Origin: Aurantiacibacter xanthus
GTDB taxonomy: Bacteria; Pseudomonadota; Alphaproteobacteria; Sphingomonadales; Sphingomonadaceae
Reading direction: 5' to 3'
DNA: 50,109 nucleotides
Assembly (NCBI RefSeq): GCF_003584015.1
Contig: NZ_QXFM01000138.1
Coordinates: 36,684-86,792, forward strand
Positions 31,784-40,678 of the stretch are shown here, one piece after another. How positions within the stretch are numbered: the first letter of the stretch is position 1; the number at the start of each line of letters is the position of its first letter. The notes beneath the pieces are model-generated. The model searched no databases. It was not told where the DNA came from and saw only the letters and a program-made list of their open reading frames with translations. Both the position numbers and the translations under genes were made by a program.

Positions 31784-34744
31784 ATGACAAGCCGAACTGC
31801 ACTCAGATTCCGCGCTGCGCTGCTGGCCGCCAGCGCCACCTGCGCCGCCACCCCCGCCCTCGCGCAGGAGCGAGACCGCGAGCAGGACAGCACCATCGTC
31901 GTCACCGGCTCGCGCATCGCGCGCGGCACCTTCGACAGCCCCGCCCCCGTCACCACGCTGGGCGCGGACGACCTGCAACGCCGGGGCGTCACCAACATCG
32001 CCGAGGCGATCACCGAACTCCCCTCGTTCCGCGACACCACCGGGCCGCAGACACAGGGCTTCGGCAGCTTCAACGTCGGCGCGCGGATCGTGAACCTGCG
32101 CGGGCTTGGCGTCACGCGCAACCTCGTGCTGGTCAACGGCCGCCGCTTTGCGCCCACCACGCGCGAGGGCTCGGTCGACCTCAACTTCGTGCCCTCGATC
32201 CTGATCGAGCGGACCGAAATCGTCTCGGGCGGCGCATCGGCGGCCTATGGTTCGGATGCGATCACCGGCGTGGTCAACGTGATCCTCAACGAAAGCCTCG
32301 AAGGGCTGAAGCTGGAAGCCGACATCGGCGTATCCGAGCGGGGTGATGGCGAGCGCTATCACGCCGCCGCCGCCTTCGGCACCCGCGTGGGCGACCGCGG
32401 CCATTTCGTGATCGGCGGCGAATGGTCGAAGCAGGAAGGCATCGGCAACTGCTTCGAGCGCGACTGGTGTACGCCCGGAGCGGTCGTCACCAACCTCGGT
32501 TATGCGGGCGGCAACGGCCAGCCCAACTACGTGCGCAGCAACGATAACGCCGGGCTCAACTTCAACAGCGGCGGCGTGGTGACGCGCGGGCCTTATGCAA
32601 ACCTGTTCGGCACCGGCGGCATCACCTTCGATGGCAACGGCAACCCAACGGCCTTCAACGTCGGCAGCCCGAGCTTCGCGCTGTTTCAGGTCGGCGGCGA
32701 TATCGTACCCGCCTATATCGACGCCAACATCACCGTGCCGGTCGAGCGCTACTCGGTGAACGCCCACTTCGACTATGAACTGGCCGAGGGGCTCACCGCC
32801 TTCATCGACGGCACCTATGGCCATGTCGACGGGCAGCTGTTGCAGACCTCGTTCTTCAACACCGCGATCCCGATCTTCGCGGACAACCCGTTCATCCCCG
32901 CCGCCATCCGCAACAATTTCGCCAACCCAGCCCAGCCGACCGGCCCGGCCTCGCTAACGCGCCCGAGCAACGCCAGCGCCGCCTTCACCATGGCCCGCCT
33001 GTTTAACGACCTCGCGCGCGGCTACAGCACCTCCGATGCCGACACCTACCGCATCACCGCCGGGCTCGACGGCGAGTTCGGCGGCGGGTGGAGCTGGGAC
33101 GGCTACTACCAGTACAGCCGGACCGACCGGCTTCAGGTGGTGCAGGACAATCTCGTGGTCGGCGCGGCGGTGTTCCCCGTCACCGATCCGGCCACCATCG
33201 CCCAATCGAACGCCTTCTTCTACTTCGCCGCCGATGCGGTGGTCGATCCGGCAACCGGTCAGCCGACCTGCCGCGCCCTGCTCAGCAACGATCCTGCGCT
33301 CAGGGCCGCCGCGCAAGGGTGCGTGCCGCTCAACCTGTTCGGCGAGAACAATTACGACCCCGCCGCCAAGGACTATATCTACGGCGACCTGATCGAGGAT
33401 ATCCGCCTGCAACAGCACGTGCTGGCGGCCAGTGTCAGCGGCAACCTGTTCGAAGCTCCCGGCGGCAGCGTCGGCCTCGCCTTCGGGGCCGAATACCGGA
33501 TCGACAAGATCGACGTTGAGCATGACGACCTCTCCAACCTCTATGCCTATTTCCAGAACTTCGGCGCCGACTACGACGGCAAGACCGAGGTGCTCGAAGG
33601 CTTCGGCGAGATCGAGGTGCCGCTGCTGGCCGATGTTACGATGGCCAAGGCGCTCACCTTCAACGCCGCCATCCGGCAGACGCATTACAAGATCACCGGC
33701 TTCGGCAGCTACCTGCGCACCAATGTCTCGAACTCCTTCGACGCCACCGCCTGGAAGCTGAGCGCCAACTGGGAGCCGACCGACTGGCTGCGTTTCCGCC
33801 TCAGCCGCTCGCGCGATATCCGCGCGCCCAACTTTGCCGAGCTGTTCCTGTCCTCGGCCAGCGCCTTCAGCACGATCTCCAACCCGTTTCAGGGCGGCGC
33901 GGGCAACAACCCCTCGCTGCGCAACGGCGGCAGCCCGTTCCTGAACCCGGAAAAGGCCGATACCTGGGGCGCGGGCGCGATCCTCAGTCCCGGCGGTGCA
34001 TTGAGCGGCCTGCGGCTGTCGGTCGACTATTTCGACATCACGGTGAAGGACTACATATCGAGCCCGCCCGGCGGCGCGCAGAACATCGTCAACGAGTGCT
34101 TCGGCGGGCGCGAGGCGGCCTGCGCGCTGATCAACGACGGCACCATCGCCACCGGCGACGCGCTGACCGAGATCCGCAACGTGTCGCTCAATCTTGAGGA
34201 GCTGCACACCAAGGGGTTCGATTTCGAGGCCGAATATCGCGCCGACCTCGGCGGCAGCAACCAGCTGATCCTGCGCGCGCTCGCCACCTATGTCGACGAA
34301 CTTTCCACGCTCTCGTTCGGCCAGTTGATCGACCGCTCGGGCCAGACCGGCGGGTCGGCGGGCAATGCCTCAGCCGACTGGACGGCCAACACCTTCGTCA
34401 CGCTGGTCAACCCGCGCTTTTCAGCGACCTTGCAGGGGCGCTACATCGCCAGCGGGGTGGTCGACGCGCTTTACACCGGGCCCGGACAGGCCGGCTACGA
34501 TCCGACCAAGCCCAACTCGATCTCCGACAACTCGGTGCCGAGCCGACTCTATCTGAACCTGTTCGGCACCTTCAACCTCGGCTCCAACTGGGAGAATGGC
34601 GAAGGGCTGCAACTGTTCGCGCGGATCAACAACCTGCTCGACAAGGATCCGCCGATCGTGCCGGAGTTCCAGTTCCCGACCAACCCGGTCTATTTCGATA
34701 CCATCGGGCGCTATTTCACCTTCGGGGCCCGCGCCCGGTTCTGA
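31784..34744 (+). CDS. TonB-dependent outer-membrane receptor (large, VVTGSRIAR type)
   Basis: 986 aa. The signal peptide (1-27, ending TPALA) is followed by the TonB-box region STIVVTGSRIARGTFDSPAPVTTL. A plug domain carries VNLRGLGVTRNLVLVNGRRFAP and ERTEIVSGGASAAYGSDAITGVVNV (in part), a signature of the large receptors often linked to carbohydrate or natural-product uptake. The barrel is about 750 residues and ends ARF. The open frame starts 51 codons further up, but the ATG at 31784 has GGGAGG 9 bases upstream and begins the signal peptide. It is divergent from the 256-aa exported protein gene. The receptor at 37392-40469 is of the same type. Confidence 0.9.
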   Translation: MTSRTALRFRAALLAASATCAATPALAQERDREQDSTIVVTGSRIARGTFDSPAPVTTLGADDLQRRGVTNIAEAITELPSFRDTTGPQTQGFGSFNVGARIVNLRGLGVTRNLVLVNGRRFAPTTREGSVDLNFVPSILIERTEIVSGGASAAYGSDAITGVVNVILNESLEGLKLEADIGVSERGDGERYHAAAAFGTRVGDRGHFVIGGEWSKQEGIGNCFERDWCTPGAVVTNLGYAGGNGQPNYVRSNDNAGLNFNSGGVVTRGPYANLFGTGGITFDGNGNPTAFNVGSPSFALFQVGGDIVPAYIDANITVPVERYSVNAHFDYELAEGLTAFIDGTYGHVDGQLLQTSFFNTAIPIFADNPFIPAAIRNNFANPAQPTGPASLTRPSNASAAFTMARLFNDLARGYSTSDADTYRITAGLDGEFGGGWSWDGYYQYSRTDRLQVVQDNLVVGAAVFPVTDPATIAQSNAFFYFAADAVVDPATGQPTCRALLSNDPALRAAAQGCVPLNLFGENNYDPAAKDYIYGDLIEDIRLQQHVLAASVSGNLFEAPGGSVGLAFGAEYRIDKIDVEHDDLSNLYAYFQNFGADYDGKTEVLEGFGEIEVPLLADVTMAKALTFNAAIRQTHYKITGFGSYLRTNVSNSFDATAWKLSANWEPTDWLRFRLSRSRDIRAPNFAELFLSSASAFSTISNPFQGGAGNNPSLRNGGSPFLNPEKADTWGAGAILSPGGALSGLRLSVDYFDITVKDYISSPPGGAQNIVNECFGGREAACALINDGTIATGDALTEIRNVSLNLEELHTKGFDFEAEYRADLGGSNQLILRALATYVDELSTLSFGQLIDRSGQTGGSAGNASADWTANTFVTLVNPRFSATLQGRYIASGVVDALYTGPGQAGYDPTKPNSISDNSVPSRLYLNLFGTFNLGSNWENGEGLQLFARINNLLDKDPPIVPEFQFPTNPVYFDTIGRYFTFGARARF

Positions 34745-34750
34745 TCCGGT

Positions 34751-34809
34751 TGCACCGACCTCCCCGGTGCACGACGCCAGCCGCTCCGCAAGGAGATGTG
34801 CTGGCGTCG
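34751..34809 (+). terminator. Two tandem hairpins after the TonB receptor gene
   Basis: TGCACCG (34751-34757) pairs with CGGTGCA (34765-34771). CGACGCCAGC (34772-34781) pairs exactly with GCTGGCGTCG (34800-34809). The two stems follow one another with no gap, 6 bases after the stop of the receptor gene. No T run is present, so they may protect the mRNA 3' end or aid Rho-independent release only partly. Confidence 0.45.
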
Positions 34810-34891
34810 GTTCGGCGGTTTGCACCCTCAGGCATTTGCGAATATCGGGGCCTCACAAGTCTGATGTAGCGGCAAGGGAAGCAGGGGCGCG

Positions 34892-35842
34892 ATGGCTGGC
34901 GAGCAAAATGGCGACCACGCGCTGCTGGCCGGGATCCAGAATGACCTGCTCTCACCGCGCATCCTCGTCCTGCGGCGGCTGCTCGAACAGAGCGCCCGCA
35001 CCGATTTCGCCGGGCTTGAGCCGGATAACTCGTTCACCCGGCGCATCCTGTTCGCGCTCTATCGCAACGGCGAAGGCCGCGTGTTCGAGCTGGCCTACAC
35101 GCTGGGCAGCGACATGGCACAGGTCAGCCGCGGGCTGACTGCGCTGCGCAAGGATGGGCTCGTCAACACCCGCCGCCAGCGCGATCCCTATACCCTTACG
35201 CCCGAGGGCGAGAAGCTGGGCAAGCAATTGTTCGCCATCGCCGAACAGCGCGAGGCGCGCCTGTTGCACGGGCTGGAGACGGGCGAGATCATCGAACTGG
35301 TGGCCATGCTCATCCACCTGCAAGCGCGGGCCAGCACCCTGTTGGCCGAGGAACTGGCCCTGGCAAGAGCGGAAGGCGAGCCTGCCGAGCTGCCCACCGC
35401 CCACACCGAGTTTGCCACCCGCGTTCACCCGCTGCTGTACAATCTTGCCAACACGGTGTTGCGCACGGCCACCGCCGCCTTCAAGCGGCTGGCTGGGGTC
35501 TCGCAGTTCGAATGGCGGGTGCTGGTCAACATGGCCGACCGGCCCGCGATCCCCTTTGCGGGCCTCGTCCAGCACATCGGCGTGGACAAGGGCCAGCTCA
35601 GCCGCACGCTGAACGCGCTCGAACAGTCGGGCCTGATCGTTCGCTCTTTCGACGGTGCCGGTACTTCGCGCCGTCTCGACCTCACGACCAAGGGGCGGCG
35701 CGTCTATCGGCTGATGGAGGCCGATTCCGAACAACGCAACGCGCGCATGATCGACGGCCTGCGCCCGATCCATCTCGACCGCCTGCGCGCGCAGCTCGAC
35801 CGGCTGATCGCCAATATCGTGGCGGCGATCCCACCGGCCTGA
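34892..35842 (+). CDS. Tandem MarR-type transcription regulator
   Basis: 316 aa, about twice the size of a normal MarR protein (about 150). Two winged-helix units are visible. The first is at about 45-110, with FELAYTLGSDMAQVSRGLTALRKDGLV and the wing RDPYTLTPEGEKL. The second is at about 205-285, with FAGLVQHIGVDKGQLSRTLNALEQSGLIVRS and RRLDLTTKGRRVYRLM. A hinge of about 70 residues (about 130-190) links them. MarR proteins bind DNA as homodimers; here one chain would carry both half-site readers. The gene starts ATG at 34892. Its target may include the TauD operon, which converges with it (stop-to-stop distance 16 bases), but this is inference. Confidence 0.82.
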   Translation: MAGEQNGDHALLAGIQNDLLSPRILVLRRLLEQSARTDFAGLEPDNSFTRRILFALYRNGEGRVFELAYTLGSDMAQVSRGLTALRKDGLVNTRRQRDPYTLTPEGEKLGKQLFAIAEQREARLLHGLETGEIIELVAMLIHLQARASTLLAEELALARAEGEPAELPTAHTEFATRVHPLLYNLANTVLRTATAAFKRLAGVSQFEWRVLVNMADRPAIPFAGLVQHIGVDKGQLSRTLNALEQSGLIVRSFDGAGTSRRLDLTTKGRRVYRLMEADSEQRNARMIDGLRPIHLDRLRAQLDRLIANIVAAIPPA

Positions 35843-35858
35843 GCTGCCGCTTTCCCGA

Positions 35859-36770
35859 TCAGTTGATCTTGTCGAGCCGCGCCATTGGCGGGGCATTGCT
35901 GAACAGCTCGCCGAACGGATCGTCGGGCTGCTCGGGCGCGGCCGCCTCGCGCACCGTGGCACGGCGCATGTCGCGGCGCTCGTCCCAGTTGAACCCGCCG
36001 CCACGGTGGAGGCAGGCGAGGTTGTCCCAGATCACCATGTCGCCCACCGCATAGTCGACCGAGATGATGTATTTGTCCTGGGTGGCATGGGCGTTGAGAT
36101 AGTCGATCAGCGCGCGGCTCTCGCCCCAGCTCCAGCCGACCACACGGTAGCAATGGGCCCCGGCATAGACCATCTTGCGGCCCGATCCGGCGTGGGTGTG
36201 GACCAGCTTGTGTACCGGGCGGTGGCGCTCCTCGATCATCTCGCGGGTGATCTCGGCCCCGCCCTGCTTGCGCGACCACCACAAGGAATGCTCGCATTCG
36301 AGATCGGCGATCTTCGCCTTCACGTCGTCGGACAGGTCGTCATAGGCGGTGCGCGCATCGACGAAGCAGGTCGGCCCGCCGCTGGGGGGCACTTCCACCG
36401 CGCGCAGCATCGAATAGCTGGTGCGCAGGTCCATGAACGAGCTGTCGGTGTGGAAGATCATGTCGCCCTTGCGGTAGGTGAGGGCGCTGGGCGCGCGGTT
36501 GATCTCGCCGTCCTTGTCGAGGTTGCCCGCATTGAACAGGAACTGGCGCGGGCGCCCATCGCGCGGGGGCAGGCTTTCGAGATGGCCGAAATAGCCCGCG
36601 AAGCGGATCTGCCCCTCGTCGTCGAGCCCGGTATCGCGGTAGACGGTGACGCCCCACTGATCCTGCAAGGCGATCAGTTCCCTGATCGTCTCAGGATCGA
36701 GCGGCTTGCTGATATCGACGCCGACGATTTCGGCCCCGAAGCGCGGGGACAGGGGTTTTGCCTCAATCAT
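35859..36770 (-). CDS. TauD/TfdA-family Fe(II)/2-oxoglutarate-dependent dioxygenase
   Basis: 303 aa. These enzymes hydroxylate a substrate, often releasing sulfite, phosphate, phenoxy or similar groups, using 2-oxoglutarate and oxygen. The metal triad is H107-x-D109 (FHTDSSF) and H255 (CLHRGGGF). R266 and R270 lie 11 and 15 residues past the last His, the spacing I recall for E. coli TauD's 2-oxoglutarate-binding arginines. The start ATG has GAGG about 11 bases upstream. It is the last gene of an operon TonB receptor - small secreted protein - TauD (gaps 61 and 32 bases). The substrate is unknown. A role in opening or activating an imported compound fits the context. Confidence 0.9.
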   Translation of the reverse strand: MIEAKPLSPRFGAEIVGVDISKPLDPETIRELIALQDQWGVTVYRDTGLDDEGQIRFAGYFGHLESLPPRDGRPRQFLFNAGNLDKDGEINRAPSALTYRKGDMIFHTDSSFMDLRTSYSMLRAVEVPPSGGPTCFVDARTAYDDLSDDVKAKIADLECEHSLWWSRKQGGAEITREMIEERHRPVHKLVHTHAGSGRKMVYAGAHCYRVVGWSWGESRALIDYLNAHATQDKYIISVDYAVGDMVIWDNLACLHRGGGFNWDERRDMRRATVREAAAPEQPDDPFGELFSNAPPMARLDKIN

Positions 36771-36802
36771 ATCTCGTTATCCTCTCTGCTGCGCTCTGCC
36801 GC

Positions 36803-37330
36803 TCACGACAGGCGCTCACATTTGAAATAGGTGCTGCTTTCGATGCGGCAGGTGTAGCTGCCGAGCGCGCCCTGCTCGACCGCGAAGGGTGCCCCCGCTC
36901 GCGGCGCGCGGCGCAGCGATACCGAGGAGGTGGAGCGCCAGCGCGTGCCATTGGCCGCCTCGACCTCCAGCCCGCGCCCGCGATCGAGCCGCGCCGTGGT
37001 GACACTGCTGGTCATATTGGCGATGGCCGGTTCGCGCGGGGTACTGTCTTCATAAACGATCGTCTCACCAGCCGCCGTGGCCGGTTGGGCGGGAGGAACT
37101 GCCCGCGCCTGCACCGGCGGCGAGGTCGGCGTCTGGACAGCCGCCGTAACGGGTGCGCGCGCAAGCAACCCGAGCGCGGCCAGCTCGCGGTCGAGGCAGG
37201 CATGGCGCTCGCCCGCCTCACCGATAGCGGCGCAGCGTTCGATCCCGCCCCAGTCGCGCTCCTGCTGGGCGACGGCAGCCGGGGCCGCCAGCAAGCAAGC
37301 CGCCCCCGCCATCAAACCGATTGCCTTCAT
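36803..37330 (-). CDS. Small secreted protein of unknown function
   Basis: 175 aa. Signal peptide at 1-21 (MAGAACLLAAPAAVAQ). The mature N-terminus has IERCAAIGEAGERHACLDREL, a C-A-x-I ... R-x-A-C-x-D pattern common in uncharacterised secreted proteins of proteobacteria (VasI-like, but unproven). A Pro/Ala/Val-rich linker follows (about 60-90). The last 60 residues look beta-rich (TRWRSTSSVSLRRAPRAGAPF) and end in a conserved-looking Cys pair (SYTCRIESSTYFKCERLS). A much longer frame exists upstream, but the ATG at 37330 has GGGAGAAG just upstream and begins the signal peptide. It lies between the TonB receptor and TauD genes in one operon. Confidence 0.7.
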   Translation of the reverse strand: MKAIGLMAGAACLLAAPAAVAQQERDWGGIERCAAIGEAGERHACLDRELAALGLLARAPVTAAVQTPTSPPVQARAVPPAQPATAAGETIVYEDSTPREPAIANMTSSVTTARLDRGRGLEVEAANGTRWRSTSSVSLRRAPRAGAPFAVEQGALGSYTCRIESSTYFKCERLS

Positions 37331-37391
37331 CACACTCTTCTCCCGTTTGGCCGGGAGGGGCACGACCACTGCCTTGCCCCTCCCGCCGACA

Positions 37392-40300
37392 TCAGAACGA
37401 GACCTTCGCACCGATATAGAACCGGCGTCCGAGCACGTCGTAGGCACCGCCCGGCTCGGGCTCGCCCACCGCATCGGTGACGCCGGGAATGCGACCGTAG
37501 ATGTTCGGGTCACGGTCGAACAGGTTTTCAATCCCGCCACGCAGTTGCAGGGTTTCATTGACCTGATAGCGCCCGGCCAGATCGAAGATATCGTAGGCGC
37601 GGATATCGTCCTGCTGGGCATTGGGCGAGGTCGCCTTCACGAAATGCCGCGCCGAGGGCAGATGCCGCCAGTTGAGGCTGATCATGCCCGGCCCGAAGTC
37701 ATACCCAACTGTGGTGTTGAGCTTCCACCGGAACTGCGGCCCATAGGGCGGAATGCCGATTTCCGCGCCAACCGTGTCCGAATAGTCGAACACCGGGCCG
37801 CCCGGATTGTTCTGCACCAGATACTCGCTGAGGTAGTTGAACAGCACATTGGCAAAGATCGAGCCGCTGTCACCGCCCAGCCCCGGCGCTTCCAGAGCCC
37901 AGTCGAGCTGGACGTCGAAGCCCGAGGTCGCCAGCATCCCGAGGTTCTCGAACGAAGCCACGGTCGAAATCCAGCGCCCGTCGATGCTCGAACGGTTGAT
38001 GCGCTGGCAGAACTCGTTGTTCGGGTCGTAGGTCGGGTTGTTGCCCAGCGCGTTGAAGCACTCCTGATAGACCACCTGCGTCGAGGCCGGCGCAATCGCG
38101 CCGTCGATGGTGATGTTGTAGTAGTCGACCGACAGGCTCAGATCGCGCAGCAGCGGGCTTGAACTGGGCGACGAGATCACGCCGCCAATGGTCCAGGTCG
38201 AGGCCTTCTCCGAGGTCAGGTTGCGGTTGCCGCGTTGCAGGTCGCGCCCGAGCGGGAAGTAGGTCGGCACGTTGCCGACGAAGTCCTCGGTGACGGGGAA
38301 GCCGCCCGCCATCGCCGAACACAGATCGAGCACCTGCTGCCGGTTGGGGTTGCCGGGCACGTTGCCGTAATCGGCGCGGGTGAACTTCGAGCACGGATCG
38401 TGGTCGGGCCAGGCGACGGTCTGGAACACGGCGGGCTGGAACAGCTCGGCCACGTTCGGCGCGCGGTTGGCCCGCTGATAGCCGCCACGCAGCTGCAACC
38501 ACGAGGTCACCCGCCAGTCGCCGGTCAGCTTCCAGGTCGTGACCCCGCCCGAGGTGTTGTAGTCCGAATAGCGGATGCCCGCATTAAGGCTCAGATCCTC
38601 GAAGAACGGTTTGTCCGTCAGCACCGGGATCAGCACTTCGCCGTAGATTTCCTTCACGTTGGTCGAACCCGAGGTCGGCGACACGTCGAACAGGCCGATC
38701 GTCAGCGAGGTGGTGTTCGAGGTCGAGAAGTTCGGATCGGGATCGTAACTGAAGTCGTTCTCGCGATAGGCCCCGCCCACGGCAAAGCGCAGATCGCCCG
38801 CCGGAAGCGCGAACAGCGCACCCTGGATATTCAGCTCGATCTGATCCTGCGTCAGCTCGGTTTCGGAATTGTACTGCGGCGCGATGATATCGAGGCAGTC
38901 TTGCGAAACGCCGGTATTGAGAAACGGATTGAGCCCACTGGTGCAGGTGGCGAGCAGGCCGGTGCGGCCGTTGTTGAACTCGGCCCCCGCCCCATAGTTC
39001 GGGCGCGCGATCAGATCCTGATAGCGGGCGAGGTCCACGAACCCGGCATAGTCCACATCGGAGCTGGTGCGCCCGTGCGAGGCGAACACGTCATAGGTCC
39101 AGTCGCTGACCGGCAGCTCGCCGCGTGCGCCCACCAGCACCTCGTAGGTATAGGTGTTGGTCGTCACCTGACGCGGCCCGGCATAGTCGAGCTGTTTGTA
39201 GAGCGTCCACGGCGCGGCTGGATTGCCGCGCGCATCGAGGATCGCCGCCAGCTCGTCGGGGATCGCATGGGCACCGTCGCGCGGGATGTTGACCGACCAC
39301 TGGTTGAAGGCCGGGGTGTAACCGATAAACTCGGTCATCACCTCGTTCTGGTCGAAGTTGCCCTGCACGTAGAATTCGAGTGCCGGGCTGACCTCGTAGT
39401 AGGCCGTTGCGAACAGCGAATAGCGTTCCATCGGGCTGGACAGCAGGCCGGGGAAGGAGTTGGGCGACAGGGTGCCATCGGCCAGCAGCTTGTTATCGGG
39501 ATAGAGCGACCCGGTGTAACCGGGCGCTGCCTCCCCCGAAACGGCACCCGGAGCGACGGCGAACAAGGATGCCCCGTCAACCGTGGGCGCGGTGTTGAAG
39601 AACAGCTGGGTGCCTGCCGGCACGTCACCGGGCAGATAGCCCTTGGGCACGAACACCGAATCGTAGGCCGCCTGTGTCGAGGTGCCGTTGAAGCCGCCGA
39701 AGTTGGGCCAGGTGTTGCGACCCGGCGTGTTCGGATCGGTGAAGGCCGCCTCATAGAAGGGGCGGTCGCGCAGATGGACGCCTTCGCGCTTCTGATAGGT
39801 GGCACCGATCATCGCGTTGCCGCGCGAATCCGCAAAGTCGGAGCCGATCAGCGCCGTCACCTTGTATTGCTCGGCATCGCTGCGGAACGACTGGCCGAAC
39901 TGGGTGTCGATCTCCACCCCGCTGAAATTGCGTTTGAGCTGGAAGTTGACCACGCCCGCCACGGCGTCGGCGCCGTAGGTCGAGGCGGCACCGCCGGAGA
40001 TGATCTCCACGCCCTGCAAGGCGGCGGTGGGGATCGTGTTGAGATCGACCACGAGGCTGGCATTGGCCGGCTGCGTGCGCCGTCCGTTCAGCAGCACCAG
40101 CGTGCGGTTGGAACCAAGCCCGCGCAGGTTGACGGTGGCGATGCCGGGGCTGCTGGTGGGCGTGGTCTGGCCGTCGTCGGCGCTGGTGATCTGGTTCGCC
40201 CCGCCCGAGAACTGCGGCAGCTTGTTGAGGCTCTGGTCGAGCGAGACCGACGCGGTGTTTTCCAGCATGTCCGAGCCGACCGTGACGATCGGACTTTCGG

Positions 40301-40469
40301 AATCGTAATCCCGGCGGGCGATGCGCGAACCGGTGACGACGATCTGATCATCGGCCGTTCTGGCGGAGGTTCCCACGCTGTCCTGAGCCTGCGCATTGGC
40401 GCTCAGGCAAATCAGCATCGCTGACGAGCAGGCAAGCGCCGCCCGTCGCGCAACTTGCGCGTTTTTCAT
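37392..40469 (-). CDS. TonB-dependent outer-membrane receptor (TauD operon)
   Basis: 1025 aa. Signal peptide at 1-28 (SANAQAQ). The TonB-box region reads DQIVVTGSRIARRDYDSESPIVTV, closely like the receptor at 31784. A plug with VNLRGLGSNRTLVLLNGRR and the signature GGAASTYGADAVAGVVNF follow, then a large barrel ending KVSF. The start ATG at 40469 has GGGAGAG 5 bases upstream; an earlier in-frame start at 40511 lacks one. It is the first gene of the receptor-secreted protein-TauD operon. The promoter with the TTATGT operator lies 82-110 bases upstream. It likely brings the TauD substrate into the cell; the substrate is not identifiable from sequence. Confidence 0.9.
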   Translation of the reverse strand: MKNAQVARRAALACSSAMLICLSANAQAQDSVGTSARTADDQIVVTGSRIARRDYDSESPIVTVGSDMLENTASVSLDQSLNKLPQFSGGANQITSADDGQTTPTSSPGIATVNLRGLGSNRTLVLLNGRRTQPANASLVVDLNTIPTAALQGVEIISGGAASTYGADAVAGVVNFQLKRNFSGVEIDTQFGQSFRSDAEQYKVTALIGSDFADSRGNAMIGATYQKREGVHLRDRPFYEAAFTDPNTPGRNTWPNFGGFNGTSTQAAYDSVFVPKGYLPGDVPAGTQLFFNTAPTVDGASLFAVAPGAVSGEAAPGYTGSLYPDNKLLADGTLSPNSFPGLLSSPMERYSLFATAYYEVSPALEFYVQGNFDQNEVMTEFIGYTPAFNQWSVNIPRDGAHAIPDELAAILDARGNPAAPWTLYKQLDYAGPRQVTTNTYTYEVLVGARGELPVSDWTYDVFASHGRTSSDVDYAGFVDLARYQDLIARPNYGAGAEFNNGRTGLLATCTSGLNPFLNTGVSQDCLDIIAPQYNSETELTQDQIELNIQGALFALPAGDLRFAVGGAYRENDFSYDPDPNFSTSNTTSLTIGLFDVSPTSGSTNVKEIYGEVLIPVLTDKPFFEDLSLNAGIRYSDYNTSGGVTTWKLTGDWRVTSWLQLRGGYQRANRAPNVAELFQPAVFQTVAWPDHDPCSKFTRADYGNVPGNPNRQQVLDLCSAMAGGFPVTEDFVGNVPTYFPLGRDLQRGNRNLTSEKASTWTIGGVISSPSSSPLLRDLSLSVDYYNITIDGAIAPASTQVVYQECFNALGNNPTYDPNNEFCQRINRSSIDGRWISTVASFENLGMLATSGFDVQLDWALEAPGLGGDSGSIFANVLFNYLSEYLVQNNPGGPVFDYSDTVGAEIGIPPYGPQFRWKLNTTVGYDFGPGMISLNWRHLPSARHFVKATSPNAQQDDIRAYDIFDLAGRYQVNETLQLRGGIENLFDRDPNIYGRIPGVTDAVGEPEPGGAYDVLGRRFYIGAKVSF

Positions 40470-40549
40470 ATCACTCTCCCTAGCTGACCTCTCCCGAAAC
40501 CGGTGGGCCATGTTCTGTCGGCATCGACCGATCGGTGCGAGCCGAAGGC

Positions 40550-40578
40550 ATTATGTAGGTTGATACATTATGGTGCAA
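40550..40578 (-). promoter_or_regulatory. Promoter with overlapping operator of the TauD operon (site 1)
   Basis: On the minus strand TTGCAC (40573-40578) and CATAAT (40550-40555) are separated by exactly 17 bases, a good housekeeping-type promoter for the receptor gene. A 20-bp inverted repeat, TTATGTAGGTTGATACATTA (40551-40570), covers the spacer and -10 element. It lies between the receptor (start 40469) and the divergent FAD oxidoreductase gene (start 40679). A near-identical site lies at the ilvD-type gene (43966-43985). Overlap of operator and promoter suggests repression. Confidence 0.7.
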
Positions 40579-40678
40579 GCCCCTATGCTGAGCACTGCAA
40601 TCATTCCCATCGCCAAGCAGGGCGGGTAATCAGAACAGCTCCAGAAACATGGGGCGACAGGACGAGGTAGACTGACGC

